From NCBI RefSeq assembly GCF_021347895.1, contig NC_067116.1:44450628-44514627 (forward strand): a stretch of DNA of 64,000 nt. The letters are read 5' to 3'. The notes under the pieces were generated by a model. It was not told where the DNA came from. It searched no databases and saw only the letters and a program-made list of their open reading frames with translations. Shown in pieces: positions 49,866-62,625 of this stretch; position 1 is the first letter of the stretch, and every line of letters starts with the position of its first letter. The stretch comes from Acanthochromis polyacanthus. Taxonomy: Eukaryota > Chordata > Actinopteri > Pomacentridae. Both the position numbers and the translations under genes were made by a program.

Positions 49866-50573
49866 AGCAGTTTTGTGCTGGAGTTTGTGTTTCTCCGAAT
49901 TTCGACACCAATGCTTTCAGTTTTGCAGCAAATATTCAGTCTCCTGACTTGTGACCGTTGGTTTATGAAGATGTTCAGTTCAGGTTTGTGTGCAGACGAC
50001 AGGTTAGCGAGATGCAGGTCAGATTTGTCGGGTTGTTTGCTGCAGGGCTTCAGGAGACACGAAAACATCTTCCACTCTGACACCGCAGAAACCTGCAGCT
50101 CTGATTTGTTTCTCTGTTTGTTCTGAGGCCGGATGAAGGGATGAATGAGAGCAGAGAGGCCAGGAGCTGCTGCTGGGCATGCAGACAGACAGACAGAGGC
50201 TGCTTCTCCTCATCATGCTGCTCTTTAAACTCAGCCAGCGACAGCCTCATGCTGCTCAGCGACACACTCCAGCAGCCTTCAGTGTTTTCTCCACACAGCA
50301 GGTCCACCGACCACCCATGTGGCCGATCCTCTCCTCCACGTCTCTAAATGTGACGCCCCTCGTTGACACGCCTCATTTAGTAATTATCAGAAGTGATGGA
50401 AACTTAAAACCGCTTTCAGACCTGCTGTCCTTTCTGTTAATCTGACGGCATCTCAACACGTCGGCTCCACGTCCTGATAAACACCTGATCCCGTTAAAGT
50501 TAAGACAACAATCCCTCTAAGCTGGACCGAGTAATATTTCACTTTCAACAGGTCTGAACCGCATGTAGTCACA
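49866..50573. other. host intron, no gene seen
   Basis: Several overlapping short frames on both strands, none with a recognisable domain. Confidence 0.5.
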
Positions 50574-51121
50574 TTAACTGTTGTGTCGTCCTGTGGCTCA
50601 AAACTGACCTGGTTTAAAGTTTGAAAATGTGGAAAAAAAAACGTATTTTCACCGTGAAACTTCTGATGTCCACATTTTTAACATTTTTGAGAAATTTTTG
50701 AACATTTTTGGTGGAAAAAAGAAATGTTAAAAATGGTTCTTAAGAGCATTCGCAAAAAAAATCAACCAAAATCCAGAGAAATTCACTGGATTTTGGTTGA
50801 TTTTTATGTGAATATTCCTCAGGAAAATATTAGAAATTTTACTGATATATATGTAATCACTTTAGATGGTTTTACTCCTTTTTTTGGAAGATTTTTCCTC
50901 ATTTTTTGAAAATATTTACAAGAATTTTCTTGCTAAATTTAGGGATTTTTTTAAAAAAATAAAACTTTCAAGGGAAACTTTTAAGGAATTAATGTAATTT
51001 TCTTCCTGAAGGTTTTGCACATTTTCAGAAATCTGGGGAATTTTTTTTGCTCATTTTCTTGGATTTTTTTCAGACAAACAATATTTTTGATGCCTGTAAA
51101 TGAGGACAACAGGAGGGTTAA
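50574..51121. mobile_element. foldback MITE, TTAACCCTC family, copy 6
   Basis: Starts TTAACTGTTGTGTCGTCCTG and ends GGACAACAGGAGGGTTAA. The central hairpin is at about 50760-50800. It is inverted relative to copy 2. Confidence 0.75.
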
Positions 51122-52019
51122 AGTTTATCAGCTGCAGGTAAATCATTAGTGGTTGGGATAATTTTATTTTACTGTTGCTGAAGTAGAAGTTAAATTATCA
51201 CCACAAACAGACAGAAATTTCAGTGTTTAGGAAATAATAAATAAAGTAAGCTGTTAGTGATTTGGACAGTTCTGCTGTTAGTTCAGATTATTAGGTACTA
51301 TCACTGGATGTTCTGTCCGGTTTCACATGAATTACAAATATGGTACCTTGGTTTTCTCATTACTGCGGTGTTTATGTATGAAGAAAGCTTTGAGGAACAT
51401 GAACATAAACTTTAATGGACTGCTGTTGTGTGTTTCCTGTTTGAAAAGAGCTTTAGATGCACCAGGATCAGCTGAAGAGGAGGAAGAGTCAGAAAACCTT
51501 CTTTCAAAAGAGTTTTTTCTGCACCTATGATTGGTGACCAAAGGCTCTAAATGCATTTGAGAGTTTTACAGTGAATTGTATTATTTTCTGCATTGTTTCC
51601 ATGCATTGCTGTGTCAGAAACCGGCCCTTCCTCCTCATGTAAATCACGTTAACGATGTGATCCTCGAGCACCTCAAGGTCAGCGAGCTCCTAATCAGGTT
51701 GAGTCAGGAAATTGCTCCTAATCTAATAACGTCAAGTATTGAATTCCTTCCTCCTGCCAGGATGGTGAAGGTGGAGCGGTTTGTGTGACGGCTCGTTCAT
51801 AACTTAACGACTAAATGGAAACAGAAGTTCCAGTGGGAAGGCTGACCTGCAGAGCTGCATTTAAACTGCAGCTGCGCCTAAATCCGCTTTAGTTTATGCT
51901 GATGGGTCAGATGTGATGCAGGATTTAGCGCCAAATTTGAGAAAATTGTCAATAAAAGGCTGGACAATAGTAGCAAATAGGTGCTTTTTCACACTGTTTA
52001 ATATTGACATGGCACAGTA
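51122..52019. other. host intron, no gene seen
   Basis: Nothing I can support. Confidence 0.5.
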
Positions 52020-52712
52020 GAGCCTGCACTGTAGAAAATGAACATGAAAATGGTAATATTTTAACAGTTTCTAATTGGAATATTTTGCGTGATCGACGAT
52101 TATTTTGCAGTTTTTCCCTGTTTTGTTAAATTACAGATAATATCAAGCAAAACTACAGAAAAAAATATTAATTCAGATATTGATGGCTAAAGAAAAAACA
52201 CAAAACAGGCCAAACTATGAGTAATGTCTACGTCAAAAATCAGCAATTTTACAAAAAGGTATTTCCTCTTTATCAATGTTTCACCATGAAATTACACTAT
52301 TTATTTGTTGTGTGTAAGTCGGCATAAAAAGATCCAATTAAGAATATCTGTCATAAAAGAAAAAATATAGATTAATGACTGAATAAAATGTTAATCCTTT
52401 TTTGTTGTTTTTCCCTAATCAAAAATCAAACAATATCCAGAACAGAGGAAAAAAATATTAATTTATATATTAACTTTAAAATAATTAAAGGCAACAGACC
52501 AAGGCTGTAAATACTGTCTACATTAATAATATTTTTACAAATAAAATAATTTAAAAAAAGTCTAAAAATCATTTGTTCTTTTACAATATGTGACTGTAAA
52601 ATTGCAGTTTTGCTGTATTTAAATATAGAAATAAATTAATTTTTTAACATGTATTTGCTGTTATTTGAAAAAAAAAGATTTACATTAATGACTGTAAAGA
52701 TCTTAATCCTTT

Positions 52713-52765
<53 letters not shown>

Positions 52766-52970
52766 AAATTATATGTTAACTGTAAAATTAAAAATTAAAA
52801 AAACAGACCAAAACTGTAAATATCCACACCAAAAATATGCATTTGAACAAACAGTAATTTGTTCTTTTACTACGTGTGACTGTAAAGTTACACTGATTTA
52901 CTGCATTTAAATCTGCAAAAAAAAATCTAATTATCCTACACATAATTGTTTCTATTTTCACAATTTCTAC
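52020..52970. repeat. AT-rich CTGTAAAA-type repeat with (TG)n(TA)n
   Basis: Diverged units with TTTTGTTAAATTACAGATAA, CAGACCAAAACTGTAAATAT and TTGTTCTTTTACTACGTGTG. A compound (TG)n(TA)n run lies at about 52715-52758. Confidence 0.6.
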
Positions 52971-53887
52971 AGTCTTTGAGCGTTGCAGTATTTTAACCTT
53001 ATTTAATGTGTTTTTGTGGCTCCTTTGCTGCCAAATTTGTCAGTATTTTTATAGATTTTCCACCATGTGAGCTGGCTTTGCTTTGAAAAGTCACATTTAA
53101 TTATGGAATTATACTATAATCTGCCTTTTGATTCTCTTTGTTGTGTTTTGATTCCATGCTCCGTTTTCGCTATTATATTTTCCCTTGAATATTCACTTCA
53201 ACGCCGTCACTTTCTTCCTCTTTTTTTTCTTTTTCCACCTTTAATCCACCCAGCTGATCCTCTGTCGTGTTCCTCCTTCACGTCTCCTTCAGGGCAGATA
53301 AACCCAGTCTGTGTGGGATATCACTTTGACTTTTGACATAATATTTGGCTGCTCTGTTCATACGATGCGTTCAGGAGCCTCCTGGCAGGAATGTCAGCTC
53401 CGCCTGGCTGAGGATTTTCCCCAAATGCTGCAGAATGTTTCTCCTTCTCCGAGGAAAATGTCTTTCTTCATGCTGGCTAATCTGCCAGCTTCTAAATATC
53501 TGCCACAACGCTGAAATATGTGTGTGTGTGTGTGTCTTTATATTTCAGCTCATTTTGTCCTCAAAGTGAAGCTGTTCAGTGTGACTCTTATCTAGTGGCA
53601 GCAGCTGTTGTGAGAACAGTACGGCAGCCTGGAGGGACATCTTCACACAAACACATAAACACACCTTGGCTTACTCACAGCTGACTCTGCACACGCCCCT
53701 GAACAAGCATGAATAATAGCATGTTAGCGACCAGCAGAACGTCTCGTTGAGCTGCACGCTAATTAAGCTGCACACCGAGCTCATATTTACACTCTTTAGC
53801 TGCTAATCGTGTCACAACTTTATTTTGTGTGTCAGTAGATGGTGACGCAACGCTCGGAGGTGACCTTCCACCGTGGAAATCAGTGTT
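52971..53887. other. host intron, no gene seen
   Basis: A (GT)n run lies near 53519-53535. Nothing else I can support. Confidence 0.5.
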
Positions 53888-54680
53888 ACACTCATAAAAA
53901 TAAAGCTGCTAACTGGAAAGAAAAGTGGTTCTTTGCAGTTGTGCCACAGCAGAACCTTATAAGAGTTCCACAAGGAGCCGTTTCTGAACCAAAAAGTAGA
54001 TTCTTTAAGGAACCGTTTGCAGGATAGTTCTCTGAGAATCCACCATGTTCAGGAAAGAAGCTCTTTAAAATGTGTCACGAGTAATTTTTTACATAATATA
54101 AGTTACTGAGGGAGGGAGGAAGGGAGGGAGGGAAAGGAAAGGAAAGAAATAAGAGTTGGAAGGGAGCAAGGAAGGAAGGAAATAAGGAAATAAGAGTTGG
54201 AAGGGAGCAAGGAAGGGAAAGGAAGGAAGGAAATAAGGAAATAAGAGTTGGAAGGGAGCAAGGAAAGGAAAGGAAGTAAGGAAATAGAGTTGAAGGGAGC
54301 AAGGAAAGGAAAGGAAGTAAGGAAATAAGGAAATAAGAGTTGGAAGGGAGCAAGGAAAGGAAAGGAAGTAAGGAAATAAGAAAGGGAAGGAAGGAAGGAA
54401 AAGAGAAGGAAGGAAAAAATAAGTAAGGAAGGAAAAGAAGAAGCAAGGAAGGGAGGGAGCGAAAAGAGGAAGAAAAAAAGAAAGGAAGAAAAGGTGAAAA
54501 CAATCATTCAATCATCATTCTACTTGCACCAATTAACTCCCAATCAAAGATAAAGTATGTAAAGAACCGTCCCTTAATAAAGACGTTGATGCTTTGAGGA
54601 ACCAGAGAACCTCCAGTAGAACCATAATTCTTCTGAGAGTAGAACCAGGATGTCTACTACAACCTGACATCTTCAACATG
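53888..54680. repeat. GAACC-type short element split by a GGAA array
   Basis: ACTCATAAAAATAAAG, GTGGTTCTTTGCAG, AGAACCTT and AAGGAACCGTTT (53888-54075), and AAAGAACCGT, GAGGAACCAGAGAACC and AGAACCATAATTCTT (54555-54660), are typical of a fish short repeat with GGTTCTT/AAGAACC words. The GGAA array at 54108-54497 lies between the two parts. Confidence 0.55.
54108..54497 (+). repeat. (GGAA)n array with AAATAAGAGTTGGAAGGGAGC units
   Basis: Purine tract in which a ~65-75-bp unit containing GAAATAAGAGTTGGAAGGGA recurs about five times. The long minus-strand Phe/Leu/Pro frames are artefacts. Confidence 0.9.
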
Positions 54681-55240
54681 TTTCCTCTGGATGGGAGTAG
54701 AGCATCTCTGCTGTGTCGCCTCTAAAGAACAGCGACGTTCCACATCTCCTTCCAGGGACGACAGATGAGTTTTAATCAGGCTTCATTGCTCTGGTATGGA
54801 CCCTGAACCTCCTCTTTACCTCCACACAGCGTCCTGGTTACAGTCGACTCTTGTTCTGCTCAGATTAATGGCTGCAGCTCGGACTATCGACACAACACTT
54901 ATCCTGTTTTATGAGTCCTGCGGCTTCCATCTATAAACCTCCGGTGTGTCGGTCGCTCCTCTACGTACAGTTACAGTCGCTCCTCGTAACTCGATTGATG
55001 TTTCCAGCTCAATAATGGCTTCGAGCCCGAGATAAAGGAAGAACTGAGGCGGCCTTTACACGTCCAGGCCCACCACCGACTAACAGGAGCACAGACAGAC
55101 CATAATATCTGAAGCCCTGGAGATGGAGTTTACATAAAAATGATGTGTTTTTACAACCGAGTCGGGCATCGATGTTAGGATGTAGTCTGATGGATTGAAA
55201 AACATTATAGCAAGTCTCTGAGCTGTAAGTAGCTGTTATA
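54681..55240. other. host intron, no gene seen
   Basis: Nothing I can support. Confidence 0.5.
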
Positions 55241-56052
55241 TAGGAAGGAAGGAATGAAGGAAGGAAGGAAGTGAGGGAGGAGGAAGGAGTGAGGGAAGGA
55301 AGGAAAGGAAGGAAGTGAGGGAGGAAGGAAGGCTACAGGCATGAAGGAGGAGAAAAGGGAAGAAAGGAAGAGGATGGAGGAGGGAGTGAGGAAGGAAGGA
55401 AGGAAGGAAGTGAGGGAGGAAGGAACAGGATGAAGGAAGGAGAAAAGGGAAGAAAGGAAGAGGATGAAGGAAGAAGAAGGAAGGAGAAAAGAAATGAAGG
55501 AAGTGAGGAGGAAGGGAGAAGTGAGGGAGGAAGGAACGAAGAGGAGAAGAAGAAGGAAGGAAGGAAAAGGAAGGAAGGAAGGAAGGAAGAAGGAAGGAAG
55601 GAAGGAAGGAAGGAAGGAAGGAAGGAAGGAAGTGAAGGAGATAGGAAGGAGAAAAGTGTAGGAGAAGGAAGAGGATGAGGGAAGGAAGGAAGTGAGGAGG
55701 GAGGAGGAGGGAAGAGGAGAAAAGGAAAAGGAAGAAGGAAGGAGAAAAGAGAAGAATGGGCAGGAAGGAGAAAAGAAAAGGAAGGCAGGAAGGAGAAAAG
55801 GAAGAAGGAAGGAAGGAAGGAAGAACCAAGGAAGAAAGGAACCAAGGAAGGAAAGAAGGAGAAAAGAGCAGGAAGAACCAAGTAACTAAAGGAGGAAAAA
55901 GAGTAGGAAGGAAGGACAGGAAGGAGAAAAGTAGGAAGGAATAAAGGATTCACGGAAGAAGGAAAGACAAGAAAGAGGATGAGTGAAGGAAGAAGGAAAG
56001 AAGGCAAAAGAAAGCAAAGGAAGAAATAAAGAAAACGAGAGAAGGAAGGAAA
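55241..56052 (+). repeat. ~0.8-kb degenerate (GGAA/GAGGAA)n array
   Basis: Almost pure purine on the + strand, more degenerate than the 46603-48021 array. Open frames on both strands are artefacts. Confidence 0.9.
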
Positions 56053-56689
56053 ATTGCTTTGGTTAGCATATAAATAGATTTTAGATTGAATGTTTACATG
56101 TTTTTATGCAATGCTAAGATTAGCATGTTAGCTTAGCCTTGTGTCTTTACCTCAAAGCACCGTTATACAACCTCACAGAGTCACTTGTTTGACTGCAGAC
56201 ACAGTTCAGAGTTATAATCTGCATCAGAAGATCTTTTGAAACGCCAGAAAGCAGCACAAAGCCTTCAGCTTGTGATCAGAGCTCCAGAGCAGCTCCAGCA
56301 GCCTCTCCGTGTTCGTCGTGTTTGTCTTATTATGCAGCATCGCAGCAGATCAGAGCGGCGGGGAACGAGAACGAGCAGATGAAACGTCCCCGCAGGCCTC
56401 ACTTCCTTGCTTACCTGCAGCTTCAAACACAACGAGCAGCGTGGGAAACTGTCAGGGAACGTAGAATAACACATCGCTGTGCCCAAACTTATGGCTGTCA
56501 ACGTGAGGGAGTGGAGAATCACACAAACTGTTTCACCTTCAGCAGGAATAGACTGTCACACACACTGTAGAGGTGATATGACGCTCTAAAAGAAGGCACC
56601 TTTTTCATCGTCCGGTGGATTTCAGTCACAAAACCAAAGTGGAGATACTCAGTATCTCTTAATATTTTAGGTGACATGCTCTTTGTATA
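56053..56689. other. host intron, no gene seen
   Basis: Nothing I can support. Confidence 0.5.
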
Positions 56690-57670
56690 CTTCATGGCTT
56701 TGACAGCATGTTTTCTGCAGGAATATGTTAATTTAATGAGATTTGTCACAGGTTTAAGGTTAAATAATTGAATTTGGGGAAGCTCTGGCTGCTTATGAAG
56801 TCTGTAACGGGGGAAAGAGTCATTAGTCGGATTTCTGTGACTTGTAGAGCAGTTGTTGGCGTTGAAAAACAGACACATTATGTGTTTACTGCAGGAGTAG
56901 GCTTAGTTTAAATTAACTTTACTACTGTTTGAAGGGGAAAACTTGCAAAATCAACTCATATACTGCAATAGAAATAATTGATGTTTCTGCTTTATGAGGT
57001 CTGTGATCAATTTCTGTGACTTCTAGTAGATGTTTAAAACAATGTAGATTATGTTGGAGTTTCTAACAGCCATTGTGTGTTTTTTTACAGAAATATGTCA
57101 GTTCAAATGAGACTTTCCACAGTTTAAAGGGAAAATTTGGCAAAATCAATTCAACATTGCACACTGCAAAAAGAATGGTGAATTTAGGAAAAACCGTGGC
57201 TGCTTTAGAAGTCTGTAATGATGTAAAGCGGTTCCGACTAGCTAGTATTTCTGTTGGATTTATAGAGCAGTTGTTGGGTGTAAATCTGAATTATTGTGTG
57301 TTTTGCTGCAGAGTAGGTTGGTTTATATAAGATCTTACATAGTCAAAAAGGAAAATTTGCAAAATTTACAACAGAAATCGTTTGAATTTAGGAGAAGCTT
57401 CTTTATGAGGTCAGTCATTGACTTCTGTAACTTCCAGATTAGTTGTTGAGTTTAAAGCAGTCATTGTGTATGTTTTTCTGCAGAAATATGTAGTTCAAAT
57501 GAGAGTTTCCACGGTTTAAATTGATAAAAATGCAACATCAGCCTCTATAGTATTATGCTACAGAGTTAACTGACTTGTGGAGAAGCTGTTGCTGCTTTCT
57601 GAAGTCTGGAATAGATTTCTGTGACTTGTTGATTAGCTGTTGACTTTTAAACCTGAATTATTGAAGAAGG
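56690..57670 (+). repeat. diverged minisatellite, about five units of ~190 bp
   Basis: Each unit contains words such as CTGCAGAAATATGTNAGTTC, AAATGAGANTTNCCACAGTT, TGGCTGCTTNAGAAGTCTGT, TTTCTGTGACTTNTAG and AGTTGTTG, in the same order. Copies are heavily diverged. Confidence 0.65.
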
Positions 57671-58520
57671 AAAAGTCCATTTTTCTTTCTTGGCTCAGGT
57701 CGATGTACTGATCTGGTGTTGTAACCCTCAGAGCTCCAGATGGAACCTGGACGGTCCGACTCTGAGCTGATGACGGCTCCCCGCTGGAGCAGCATGCTGC
57801 TTGACATCAGTCATGATTGGCTAAAGTGGGAATTGACGGCTGTATTGGTTGTGATGGCGGTAATACAGGCTGCTGGTGCAGTTAGCCTGGATACAGACAT
57901 CCCTCTCTGTGTTCGTGGCCTTGGCCAAGTGACGGACGGCATAAACGCTCTGCAGAGGAATTTGTCAATCTGTTGATTCTGTGAGGATTTCTTTATCTGT
58001 CTGTAACGGATCTGTATCTCTGAGTCTCTTCATCCCTCCGGTTCCGCTCGTTTTACCGCTGGCATGCATTTGTCCTTCTGTTGATCCGCCAGTCTGAATA
58101 CATTTCACTGTGAAATGTGGTAAAACGCACAAGGACATGAAGGAAAAAGGGCTTCTTGAACATTTGTGATTCTTATAACGTCCATTGTTGTTTGAATAAT
58201 AACATCTGACAGCTCCTCTGAGAATCCATCACTCCACTGCAGATCAGAGTAGGAATCCGTCAAACTGTTATCATGTTTTTATGACTGATGCAGCTGAGAA
58301 GTCAATAATTAGAACCATAATTATTGGTCATTTTCAAATGACTTGTATTTCTTAAAAGACCCAAAAGAAAAAAGGATTTATTTGGATTTAAAAAGCTTAT
58401 TTTTACATTTATTTCAATCACTTCAATCTATTTATCAAGGTACATTAGTAATAAGTTTAATAACACTAGTTTCACAGTTATTTCTACAAAATGCTCATTT
58501 GTTAGACTGAAAAAATACGT
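57671..58520. other. host intron, no gene seen
   Basis: The ~78-codon frame at 57740-57976 has no recognisable domain. Confidence 0.5.
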
Positions 58521-58805
58521 TATTATCCCCCGCCTCCACGAAGTGGAAAAGGGGGATATAGGTTTGGCCTCCGTCCGTGCGTCTGTCCGTCCGTCCGAGA
58601 TGAAGGGGACAGCTTTTCTCAGAAACTATTACAGCTGGGATTCCAAAATTTAGTGTGTAGCTTCACAGCATGGACACCTTGATCAAGTTCGAAAATGAGA
58701 CCTGTGCGATAATATTTAACAGAGTTATGGCCCTTGATCACTATCTTGGATATAGACTCAGACATCACATGTGGCGGGGATATTGATGACCATGTCGTCT
58801 TGTTT
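58521..58805. mobile_element. non-autonomous element with CCCCGCC / GGCGGGGATA ends
   Basis: Begins TATCCCCCGCCTCCACGAAG, contains GGGGGATATAGGTTTGGC and GTCCGTCCGTCCGAGATGAA, and ends near TGTGGCGGGGATATTGATG. I recognise it as a common dispersed repeat in fish and other animals. There is no coding capacity. Class not assigned. Confidence 0.6.
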
Positions 58806-59249
58806 CTTGCTGCATTTAAATCAGCAAAAGTGTAATTATTGTGCAAATATCTGCCATCATTTGAAAGAAGACGTATGTATATTAAGGATTGAAAAATGAG
58901 TAAACAAAAATACTGTTATTCTTAAGATTTACCTTTCTAAAAACATTTATGTAGAAATAATCTGTAATTAAAATATATGATTCCTTTGGTCACTTTTTCA
59001 CCATCAGTGTTTTACCAAAAACACAGAGGTAAATTCTCTGACTATATTTAATAGAAAAAATATAAACTTTTGGGTAAACATTCTGGTTATATTTTATAGT
59101 AAAAGTGTAAACATTAAGGTGAACTCTCTGGTCGGGCTTCAGGCCTCCGGCTGCTTCGTTCCTCCTCCAGAGCTGCAGCTTCTGGCTGATCTCCAAACTC
59201 CAGCAGACGCCTGATAATCTGTTTCTGGACCAACATGAGGCTCCAGAAC
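58806..59249. other. host intron, no gene seen
   Basis: AT-rich. Contains two copies of a TTTTAT/AAAAATATAAACTTTTGGGTAAAC-type stretch near 59045-59125. Nothing else. Confidence 0.5.
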
Positions 59250-59764
59250 ATTCTGCTGCTGTGTGTGTTAGTGTGTAACTGTGTTAGTGTGTAACTGTGT
59301 GTGTGTTAGTGTGTTTGCAACCTGTCTGCAGCCAGTGTGTGACTGTGTGTGTCTGCGTTTGTTAGTGTGTTTTCTGCAGCCAGTGTGTGACTGTGTGCGT
59401 ATATGTGTTAGTGTGTGAACATGCACGTACACACACACACAGACACACAGTGTGTGTTAGATAAATAGAAAAAATAAGTGTGTGTTGAGTGTGTGTGTGT
59501 GTGTTGGTGTGTCTGAGTTGTGTGTCTGCAGCCAGTGTGTGACTGTGTGTGTATATGTGTTAGTGTGTGAGCATGTGAGCGTGTGTGTGTGTTGGTGTGT
59601 TTGGAGTCTGTCTGCAGTCCGTGTGTGTGTCTGCCTGTGCATGTTAGTGTGTTTCTGAGTTGTGTGTCTGCAGCCAGTGTGTGACTGTGTGTCTATATGC
59701 ACTAGTGTGTTTGCAGCCTTTTCTGCAGTCTGTGTGTGCGTATTAGTGTATGCCTGTCTGTGTT

Positions 59765-59803
<39 letters not shown>

Positions 59804-59815
59804 TCAGGTGCTGGC
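59250..59815 (+). repeat. TG-rich VNTR ending in (TG)n
   Basis: Repeated TGTCTGCAGCCAGTGTGTGACTGTG, GTGTTAGTGTGT and GTGTGTTGGTGTG units of variable length, then a pure (TG)n run at about 59767-59801. The minus-strand Thr/His frame is an artefact. Confidence 0.85.
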
Positions 59816-60015
59816 TATACTTGTGGGGACCAAATGTCCCCACAAGTTTAAACAGTGTTTTCTTGGCCAAGTTGTTGTTACTGAAAAAAGTAAAAGAGCA
59901 AAAACGTTTCTTTAGGGTTAGCCATTGTTTTGGTCTGGATTAAGGTTAGGGTTAGGGTAAGGGTTAGATATGAATGGGAGTCAATGGTAAGTCCCCACAA
60001 TGATAGAAAAACATA
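59816..60015. repeat. palindromic GGGGAC element with telomere-like motif
   Basis: TTGTGGGGACCAAATGTCCCCACAAG forms a hairpin, and GTCCCCACAATGATAG near 59991 repeats half of it. GTTAGGGTTAGGGTAAGGGTTAG at about 59946-59968 resembles vertebrate telomere repeats but is short and degenerate. It sits between two TG runs. Confidence 0.6.
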
Positions 60016-60229
60016 GTATGTGTGTGTGTGTGTGCGTGCCGTCGGCTGGTTTTCGTGTCTCTGGGAACTTTGCCACAGATTGAACGTTCTGCTTTCAGTC
60101 ACACTGTTCACCTTAAACACACACAATAACACACACAAATGCTTTTAGATATTATAAAACATAAAGATTTAATATTTCTTGCGTAAACTTCTGTAATTAT
60201 ACAAGATTTTGCTTGTGTAAGAAACAAAC

Positions 60230-60830
60230 CTACACTGTAAAAGGTTTTTTCAGCCGTTTTTCTTGAACAAATCGCTGGTATTTTACAGATTTGCTGATTT
60301 TTTTTTTAACATGTTCACCTCCACATAAAAATTTGTTTTTCTAAATGATATCTCATTCTTTAACAAAAAACATGAAAAAGCACCTTTTTACCGTACTTAA
60401 ATCTTCTAAAAATCACCATTTTACAGATATTTTCCATAATGTTTTCTGTTTTTACAACTTTTGAATGTTAGAGCTTATTTTCAGAACATTTTTAAAATCA
60501 TTTTTCTGTAGATTCTTTTCTACATTGTATGCAAAATTACTGAACCAAAACTTGTTTTTCTGTTGTTGTCACTAATATTATACTATATACAGAATTATTT
60601 CAATAATATGACCCGTTTTATCCGCTAAACCAAAAATGTGAATTAGAATATTAGTTTTATATTCAAAATATATATATTTTTAAGTTTTTAATTGTTATTT
60701 TCATTAATTATGAAAATCTAACTGTCCATTTTTGATTTAACATAACATTAGGAAAAAATCTGGTAAAAATAAAATTCAGTTAAATTTACACTGTATAAAA
60801 CTATCAGCTTGCAAAAATCTCACAAAAACG
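60230..60830. repeat. AT-rich CTGTAAAA-type repeat
   Basis: Opens with ACACTGTAAAAGGTTTTTTC and carries TTTTACAGATATTTTCC and TTTCTGTAGATTC words. Confidence 0.5.
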
Positions 60831-61755
60831 ATAAAATCTGGGCCTTATAACTCCCATCCACTGCAGTGCATCCGTCTATTCTGAAGAGAGCAGTGGAGGA
60901 GAATGTAAAAAAAAAAAAAAAAAAAAAGGGAGGTGAACATTTTAGAATGAGATCAATAAACGGTCGGACAGATTTACGCTGCAGCTCTGTGTGAACACAA
61001 AGCAGATGAGCTCGTTAAACTTAATGTGCTCGGTGGTCAGTTGAGGGTTTAGTGGAGCGTAAACGGACCTGCAGATGGTTTCCACCGCTGAACTGTAGCT
61101 AAGAATCATCTTCACCTGCTCTAACTGCTTCTTGGATCGATGTGCTGCTCTGTGCAGTTATTTAGACGAAGCTGACCTTCCTGATCTGCAGAATCAACTC
61201 AGCCACTCCCTCCAGGATTGTCTCTCAAGGCCGGGACTCGCTCCCGTTGAACCCCTCGCCTCCGTTTCCTTGACAACTGCCGGCTGGCTGGGCGGGGTGT
61301 CGCTCACTTTCTCCGTGATGGCGCGATAAGTGCTACAATTATGTAAATTCTGTCCAACCAAAGTGTTTTTTTGTAGACTGAAAAGCTCCCGGCTGATGTT
61401 TGCAGCTCTGAAGTTGTCGCTCTGCTGCACGCCTCTGATCCTGGATCTGCAGTCAGAGCAGGCACTCAGGTGGATTAATGCACAGCAACAGATAGAATTT
61501 CACATGCTTAATCTACACAGCAAACACATGATAGTTTATATGAAGTAGAGTGAACCACTGCAATGTCCAGAGTCACTCCCTTGTTTACTCTTTAATTATC
61601 CCCAGTAGACACTCCATAGTTCTCTGTTGCATCAAATTAATGCCTTGCGATAATTTCCTGTCATCACTGACTAAAGAGTGAACTCCACATTTGTTTATTT
61701 TTTGTCTCTAATAACATATTTGCATCTTTAAAATGTTAGTTTGTGAGCTAAAAGT
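60831..61755. other. host intron with a ~21-A run
   Basis: A run of about 21 A lies at 60908-60928. No gene is recognisable; the frame at 61132-61329 has no known domain. Confidence 0.5.
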
Positions 61756-61835
61756 GTAGGGCTGTAATATCTGAATATTCGATCGTGACGGAGGTGTCCA
61801 AATATTAATTTACAGATCCGAATATTTTTTATAGT
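61756..61835. repeat. hAT-like MITE end, related to 7616-7712
   Basis: TAGGGCTGTAATATCTGAAT, ATTCGATCGTGACGG and TCCGAATATTT parallel the copy at 7616-7712. Confidence 0.45.
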
Positions 61836-62625
61836 GTATAAAATTTCAGCTTGCAAAAGTCTGCAAAACTGATTCTAGTGTACTGATGCTATCATCTGGA
61901 CCACGTTCTTCTATCCAGCAGAAGGAGAATATTTTTTATCTGTAAAATTACACTTTTTTGTTTTACAGTGTAAGAATTTCTGCCTGCAAAAATCGTGAGA
62001 TGTAGACCTGATTTTAGTGTAATAATAAAGTCAAACATCTTTCAAGCCTATAAATCTATTTCCTCCTCTCTGCTATCCAATTTATCTATTCGTGTATTTT
62101 GAATATTTTCCTCGAGGCTGTGTGACTCTTTTAGGTGTATTTTTTTTAGAGGATGTTGCCTTTTTACACCAACAGATTCCTTGAATCTATCCCACGTGTT
62201 CTTTATTCTCCGTCGCCTACTGCTCTTTAATATCATGTATTTTCAGCCAAATGTCGTCGTTTCTTCAATCCTGTTCGCCGAGCTTCGGCTCTGGCTCAGA
62301 GACTCTTGTTCCATCTTCCAATAACAAGTCGTCCCTCAGAGACTTTCTCTCGGCGGTTTCAGCGGCACAGTTTGACTCCACTGATGCTGGAAGTCTTCAA
62401 GTGTTTCCCTGGAGGCTGAGATCTGCTGCGTGTCGCCTTTTTCTCAATCAAAAGTAACCATATGTGCTGAAACGTAGACTTTAAGGGAATAAAGCTAAAC
62501 CGTAAGATGAATAAAAAGAAACACCAGAACAGAAGAGGAAATAAATATCAGAACTGCATCCACGCTGACGTTTATTAAACTGATGAGAGGAGGAGGGTTT
62601 TTGTGAACGTATTTATGCTTCTTCT
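61836..62625. other. host intron, no gene seen
   Basis: Nothing I can support. Confidence 0.5.

Noticed and set aside
56690..57670. Regular ~190-bp spacing considered as a CRISPR-like array
   Set aside because: These are diverged whole-unit tandem repeats with no short identical repeats and unique spacers, and the context is a vertebrate intron.
57740..57976. 78-codon frame starting MEPGRSDSEL
   Set aside because: No domain, no splice signals, no resemblance to known proteins.
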